Assembly (NCBI GenBank): GCA_964569385.1
Contig: CAZMUM010000042.1
Coordinates: 1 to 36,973 of the forward strand
Reading direction: 5' to 3'
Length of the DNA stretch: 36,973 nt
Source: JAADHX01 sp964569385
GTDB taxonomy: Bacteria; Actinomycetota; Acidimicrobiia; Acidimicrobiales; Poriferisodalaceae
In this document: positions 33,897 through 36,973 of the stretch, one piece after another
Layout: the number at the start of each line of letters is the position of its first letter
Position numbering within the stretch: the first letter of the stretch is position 1
The notes under the pieces: generated by a model
Seen by the model: only the letters and a program-made list of their open reading frames with translations
The model's database searches: none
Told to the model about the DNA's origin: nothing
Program-made: the position numbers and the translations under genes

Positions 33897-34137
33897 TCAA
33901 CCAGCTATAAGGAACCCTGCACGACTCGAGGGGATGCCCAGGTCCAGATGTTCCCTCAACGCGACGAGGATCTCGCTCGTCGACGCATTCCCCAGTCGCA
34001 GCCAGACCGCCTTGGGAGGCGGGCCGTTAAGAAACGCAAGCTACCGGAAATCGGAGTCCTTCGAGACGATCACAAAGCCGTTATCGCCCGCATCGGCCCA
34101 GATGACGCGACAGGTTCTGGTCGAACAGCAGCCTCAC
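33897..34137 (-). pseudogene. DUF5615 PIN-like toxin gene with internal deletion
   Basis: GTG 34137 overlaps the antitoxin stop (GTGA) and starts VRLLFDQNLSRHL, the typical beginning of PIN-like DUF5615 toxins. The next recognisable part, in another frame, is IWADAGDNGFVIVSKDSDFR, then a TAG stop, then LAFLNGPPPKAVWLRLGN and STSEILVALREHL. About 40 residues are missing between the first two parts. The Asp residues of the PIN-like site (LFDQN, SKDSDF) are still visible, but the protein cannot be made whole. Confidence 0.78.
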
Positions 34138-34358
34138 GCGGGTGTGGCCAGGCGCCGTTCCCGCATCGCTGCGAAGCCGATAGCGGCACGCACATGAGCT
34201 TCGGTCAGCTCAGGGAAGTCGTCGACGATCTCGGCGCTCGTCATCTCCGAGGCCAGGTAATCCAAAACGTCGTACACCGCAATGCGAGTGCCGACAAAAG
34301 ACGGCTTGCCGCTCCGCACGCCAGCACGAGTCTCGATCATCGACATCAGATCCATCAC
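34134..34358 (-). CDS. DUF433-family antitoxin
   Basis: A 74-residue small protein. SGKPSFVGTRIAVYDVLDYL and IVDDFPELTEAHVRAAIGFA are the DUF433 signature, a helix-turn-helix-like fold that usually neutralises a DUF5615 partner and represses its own operon. Its stop overlaps the start of the broken toxin gene downstream. Starts GTG 34358 and ATG 34355 are both possible. It is an orphan antitoxin, since the partner is degraded. Confidence 0.85.
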   Translation of the reverse strand: MMDLMSMIETRAGVRSGKPSFVGTRIAVYDVLDYLASEMTSAEIVDDFPELTEAHVRAAIGFAAMRERRLATPA

Positions 34359-34446
34359 ACCAGAATAGCCCGATGATGCCCATACGACCCGAGCAGTGTG
34401 CGCGCGCCCGAAACGACTCCAACCTTTCGGCGATACTGACCCAGTG

Positions 34447-34659
34447 ATGCCAATCGAGATCCCGGGGCCCGGTGTGACGCTCCGTCAACTCACGGAGGAG
34501 CACGCCAGGGCAATCGCTGCGCAGTGGTCAGGTCGGGCCCGCCGGCACCAACGGTGTCTGTCCTCTCAAGCAGGTCCATCTGGCCGAGGCCCGCGGCCTC
34601 ATCACGGGCTCAGTTCTTGGAGCGACAAGATCACTCGCGATCGTCGTTTCGTTGACTGA
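34447..34659 (+). pseudogene. Unassigned 5' gene fragment
   Basis: A plus-strand frame starting MPIEIPGPGVTLRQLTEEHA, with the feel of an N-terminus such as a GNAT acetyltransferase. After about 30 codons this frame loses coding character, while another frame reads AGTNGVCPLKQVHLAEARGL. A shifted, truncated gene is likely; the family is not identified. It overlaps the end of the AbiEii-type gene. Confidence 0.3.
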
Positions 34660-35267
34660 GCCGAGTCAGCTCATCGATTATTCCGATCCGCATCTGGTCG
34701 AACTGCGCCACGGTCACTCCGTGTCCGACAAGGTCGGGGTTGATCGCATTCAACATCTCGATCGTTACACCAATATCGAATCCGGCACCCTTTTCACCCG
34801 CCCAACCCGTCATATCTTCGATGCTGAATCGACGCAACAATGCGACCACATCTAACACATCACGAGTCTCAGCCCGCCCGAACAAGGCACACATCTTGTC
34901 GTCGGCTAGCTCCCGAACATCGAGCACCAACCCCAAGTCGGTAACCACAGCATCAAGCCACCGGTAATCATGGACCAACTCGACAACCGTCATCGTCGTC
35001 TCATCAGCAACAGTGATCTGCACAAAACCCGAGAGATCACGAGTGCGTTCCACCACCGCTCCCTCGGCTCGTAACGCCGCGATCAGCGCGTCAGCCACGG
35101 AACCAATCTGCTCAAATTTCAGCCGTGAACAGATCAAGATCGTGGGTGGACCGGTCGTTCACACCAAGAACGTTCATCGCACCTCCACCGGCAAGAGCGA
35201 ACGACGCCGCTCCCTCAAGACCTGCGAAGACACGCAAAATGTGTTCTTGAGACGCAGTCAGAGCCAC
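34631..35267 (-). pseudogene. AbiEii/AbiGii-type nucleotidyltransferase toxin, frameshifted
   Basis: GTG 35267 opens VALTASQEHILRVFAGLEG, then FALAGGGAMNVLGVNDRSTH and DLDLFTAE, the nucleotidyltransferase core with its GG and DxD-type motif. A TGA follows at 35112-35114. The rest continues in the next frame from about 35130: FEQIGSVADALIAALRAEGA, DDKMCALFGRAETRDVLDVV and a helical C-terminus to 34631. One small indel between 35112 and 35137 splits an otherwise full protein. It may be a recent mutation or a sequencing error. Members of the family transfer nucleotides and act as toxins or phage-defence effectors. Confidence 0.8.
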
Positions 35268-35618
35268 TCATCTGACTCGTCGAGCAATCCACGGCTCCCA
35301 CGTCTCACGTACGGCAGCAGAAACCACAAGCGACGACCAAACCTCAACCAACGCGTCGGGGTCGATGTAGCGAAGCACGTCATCGGCCGAACCAACAGAC
35401 AACACGATCTCATAAACCCGACGACGCTGTACTGGATCGCGCAGGTCTCGAACCGTGCCCCCACTCGACCAATCAAGGCGAACGGGAAGTCCCACACGAC
35501 CTTCGGGACCGCAGTAGCGCACAGAGCCGTATCGATGAGGTATCTCGGCGCTGCGCCAGCGAGCAGGAGTCCGCAAACCCCGACTCTGGAGGAGCTCCGA
35601 ACGAGAACCCAAACCCAT
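35268..35618 (-). CDS. Partner protein of the AbiEii-type toxin
   Basis: A 116-residue frame (MGLGSRSELLQSRGLRTPAR; RRRVYEIVLSVGSADDVLRY; IDPDALVEVWSSLVV) whose stop is directly followed by the GTG of the nucleotidyltransferase gene. This tight order fits an antitoxin placed before its toxin. I do not see the winged-helix of classical AbiEi, so it is not that family by inspection. GTG 35621 is also possible; GGGAGGG lies about 11 bases upstream. The frame extends to 35768 without good coding character. Confidence 0.6.
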   Translation of the reverse strand: MGLGSRSELLQSRGLRTPARWRSAEIPHRYGSVRYCGPEGRVGLPVRLDWSSGGTVRDLRDPVQRRRVYEIVLSVGSADDVLRYIDPDALVEVWSSLVVSAAVRETWEPWIARRVR

Positions 35619-35622
35619 CACA

Positions 35623-35844
35623 TCAGTGTAGACCCTCCCGTGCCAGGGGACCTTCGCCAGCCCACCACATCGGGACCGGGCCGATAGCACGCCCACGGCA
35701 CTGCTCGTCTCCCAAATTCTGACCGCTGAGGTCCAAGCGCACGCGCGACCACCGCAACTCCTGCTCATCCAACTTCACATGCACAGCGACAGCTCGACCA
35801 ATCTGCCACAAACGCCCTCCAAATTCCGCCCCTGACCAGGCCAT
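35623..35844 (-). CDS. Doubtful small ORF upstream of the AbiEii unit
   Basis: A 73-residue frame (VAVHVKLDEQELRWSRVRLD; WWAGEGPLAREGLH) with AGGG before its ATG. It is unrecognised. It lies between the tRNA fragment and the toxin unit, on the same strand. The rest of 35619-35919 holds nothing else that I can support. Confidence 0.25.
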   Translation of the reverse strand: MAWSGAEFGGRLWQIGRAVAVHVKLDEQELRWSRVRLDLSGQNLGDEQCRGRAIGPVPMWWAGEGPLAREGLH

Positions 35845-35919
35845 CCCATCCCTGACACCGAATTTCGAGCCAAAACGACGACAGGACACAACCCGAAAAG
35901 GCTGTGACCTGCATGTTTG

Positions 35920-35965
35920 TGGAGGGGATGACCGGATTCGAACCGGCGAGCTCAACCTTGGCAAG
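35920..35965 (-). tRNA. 3' half of a tRNA-Gly(GCC) gene (attachment-site scar)
   Basis: Read on the minus strand: anticodon loop TTGCCAA (anticodon GCC), 3' anticodon stem GGTTG, five-base variable loop, T-arm GCCGG-TTCGAAT-CCGGT, acceptor strand CATCCCC, discriminator T and an encoded CCA. The 5' side (GTGTC) does not pair with GGTTG, and no D-arm or GGGGATG acceptor strand lies upstream. The gene is therefore cut exactly at the anticodon loop, as happens when an integrase recombines within a tRNA gene. Confidence 0.82.
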
Positions 35966-36155
35966 ACACCAACAACCGTCCGGCCCGTATGAACACATAG
36001 GTTTCGGTGCCGCCCAGTCCGGCCAGATCGGCCCTGTCCGTGCGGCGTATACAACCCTCACCCCACCCGATCTGAATGGATGGCACTCACGGCAGCCTGA
36101 GAAGTCGGTTTCCGCTAGTCAAGAGGCCACGAACGCGTTTCCGGCCTCTACGCAC

Positions 36156-36184
36156 TCGACCATGAGGGAGTTTCGTAGTACAAT
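36156..36184 (+). promoter_or_regulatory. Promoter of the small toxin/antitoxin pair
   Basis: TCGACC (36156-36161) and TACAAT (36179-36184) are 17 bases apart. The expected transcription start is about 36191, only a couple of bases before GTG 36193. That suggests a nearly leaderless transcript, common in actinobacteria. Confidence 0.5.
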
Positions 36185-36192
36185 ATTCAGGT

Positions 36193-36432
36193 GTGGAGAT
36201 CCATCCGTCCGCCCGGCGCCACGGCATCACCGACCGCGACATCCTCCACGCTATCGACCATTCGGTTGTTGTCGACGACCTCGGCGAAGATCCCGACCGG
36301 TGGCTTGTCATCGGTCCTGACCGGGCTGCCAACCTCCTCGAACTCGTCGTACTCATCACCACAGAAGGCGACGAGTTGATCATCCACGCCATGGCCCTCA
36401 GGGCCATCTACCGAAAGCTCCTCGACCCATGA
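36193..36432 (+). CDS. Small BrnT-like/uncharacterised toxin candidate
   Basis: A 79-residue protein starting at GTG 36193 (EIHPSARRHGITDRDILHAI; DRWLVIGPDRAANLLELVV; HAMALRAIYRKLL). The pattern of an N-terminal His/Arg-rich helix, a central beta hairpin and a C-terminal HAM-x-R-x-x-YR motif resembles BrnT-like RNase toxins, though it is shorter. It overlaps the RHH gene by ATGA, typical for a toxin-antitoxin operon with the toxin first. Biochemical activity is not shown by the sequence. Confidence 0.7.
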   Translation: MEIHPSARRHGITDRDILHAIDHSVVVDDLGEDPDRWLVIGPDRAANLLELVVLITTEGDELIIHAMALRAIYRKLLDP

Positions 36433-36713
36433 CCAAGCGAACCTACGGACACACCAAGTCGGGCCGCCCCATCGACGACGAACTCATCGAGCAGCTGACA
36501 TCTGAAGCCGATGCCGGCTACGACACCAATGAGATCGCCGCCCGCCGGGGCAAGCGCGGCCGACCGAGGCTCGGTACCGAACCTTCAACAGTCGAGTCCG
36601 TCCGTCTGGACCCCGACCTCAAGGAACGACTCGCACGACGCGCCGAAGATGAGGGCGTTGCGGTGTCCGAAGTCATCCGGGAAGCGCTTCGGCACCACCT
36701 CGAAGCGAGCTGA
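36429..36713 (+). CDS. Ribbon-helix-helix (CopG-like) antitoxin/regulator
   Basis: A 94-residue DNA-binding protein. The C-terminal RHH fold is seen in TVESVRLDPDLKERLARRAE and DEGVAVSEVIREALRHHLEA. The N-terminal half (GRPIDDELIEQLTSEADAGY; RRGKRGRPRLG) includes an AT-hook-like basic GRPRLG. It is translationally coupled to the small protein before it. It should bind and inhibit that partner and repress their promoter. The frame is complete, unlike most neighbours. Confidence 0.85.
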   Translation: MTKRTYGHTKSGRPIDDELIEQLTSEADAGYDTNEIAARRGKRGRPRLGTEPSTVESVRLDPDLKERLARRAEDEGVAVSEVIREALRHHLEAS

Positions 36714-36719
36714 CCACAG

Positions 36720-36888
36720 AGGCGCTGTTGCGTTGACGGATCAGGTGCCAGAAGCCAGTGTTGACCACGTCACCATCTACCGATGGGTACAGAAATTCAC
36801 GCCACTACTGATCAACGCTGCACGGCCGTGCCTGTGCGTGCCCGATACTCGGTCGGGGCCGATTATCAGCAGATCTAATATCGACTGA
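36720..36888 (+). pseudogene. IS6-family transposase remnant with left inverted repeat
   Basis: GGCGCTGTTGCG at 36721-36732 resembles the IS6/IS26-type terminal repeat (GGCACTGTTGCA). Shortly after, VDHVTIYRWVQKFTPLLINA and ARPC match the segment before the DDE catalytic domain of IS6 transposases. The N-terminal roughly 40 residues of the transposase are missing between them and the catalytic domain is absent, so this is an internally deleted and truncated copy. Confidence 0.72.
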
Positions 36889-36973
36889 ACTGATATCGGG
36901 CTGTCTTTCGGGTTTCATGTCGAGTGCCTCGGCGCAAAACCGCAGGTCAACCTATACAGATGAGTTTTCGGCA
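36889..36973. other. Window end, nothing recognised
   Basis: The last 85 bases hold no supported gene. An interrupted, palindrome-like ATATCGACTGAACTGATAT occurs just before, across 36880-36898. Confidence 0.4.

Noticed and set aside
35920..36060. Complete tRNA or tmRNA on the minus strand
   Set aside because: Only the anticodon loop, T-arm and 3' acceptor strand are present; the anticodon stem does not pair and there is no D-arm, and no tmRNA tag frame or 5' domain is seen.
35904..36320. Plus-strand ORF containing GMTGFEPASS
   Set aside because: This is the well-known false protein produced by reading antisense through a tRNA T-arm and CCA end; it overlaps the tRNA-Gly fragment and has no other support.

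Overview
The window is a contig end from a high-GC actinobacterium. An acidimicrobial lineage is my best guess, from F420/LLM-type oxidoreductases, GTG/TTG starts, a zinc-finger-fused ECF sigma factor and many amidase, Rieske and phosphotransferase genes. There is no rRNA or marker gene, so the lineage is an inference. Bases 1-53 are not genomic: a C run, a T run and the Illumina P5 flow-cell adapter. The first gene is therefore cut by the assembly edge.

Left half (54-17168), ordinary chromosome: a truncated alpha/beta hydrolase, an APH-fold kinase, an HDOD protein and an amidase. Next comes a tight block of two APH-fold kinases, a threonine-dehydratase-like PLP enzyme and a DUF1801 protein. 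After a 26-bp perfect palindrome lies a two-gene lipoprotein/secreted-protein operon, bracketed by 37-bp imperfect inverted repeats. It is followed by an M20 amidohydrolase, a DinB-like protein, a class-C beta-lactamase-like hydrolase, an LLM oxidoreductase, a polytopic membrane SGNH hydrolase and two unrecognised genes.

Middle (17431-28943), transport and cell surface. An SsuBC/TauBC-type ABC importer (ATPase, permease) is followed by a lipoprotein whose substrate-binding domain is present twice, encoded by two apparently identical 1002-bp DNA copies. A strong terminator separates it from a Rieske oxygenase and an endonuclease/exonuclease/phosphatase-fold gene. Then come a beta-propeller-like gene that seems to have lost its signal peptide, a membrane-tethered ECF sigma factor and a Pro/Glu-rich cell-surface protein. 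The sigma factor carries sigma2, sigma4, a zinc anti-sigma motif, one membrane span, a Thr/Ser linker and an outer domain in one chain.

Right end (29042-36973), a decaying accessory region. It holds 3' remnants of a sugar-phosphate isomerase, a TPR protein and a multicopper oxidase; a probably intact pair of 2OG-Fe dioxygenase and homoserine-kinase-like kinase; broken IS110 and IS6-family elements; a DUF433 antitoxin with a deleted PIN-like partner; a frameshifted AbiEii-type nucleotidyltransferase with its upstream partner; the 3' half of a tRNA-Gly(GCC) gene, a likely attachment-site scar; and an intact-looking small toxin/RHH antitoxin pair. The region looks like an old integration hotspot. 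No CRISPR array, rRNA or complete tRNA was seen.
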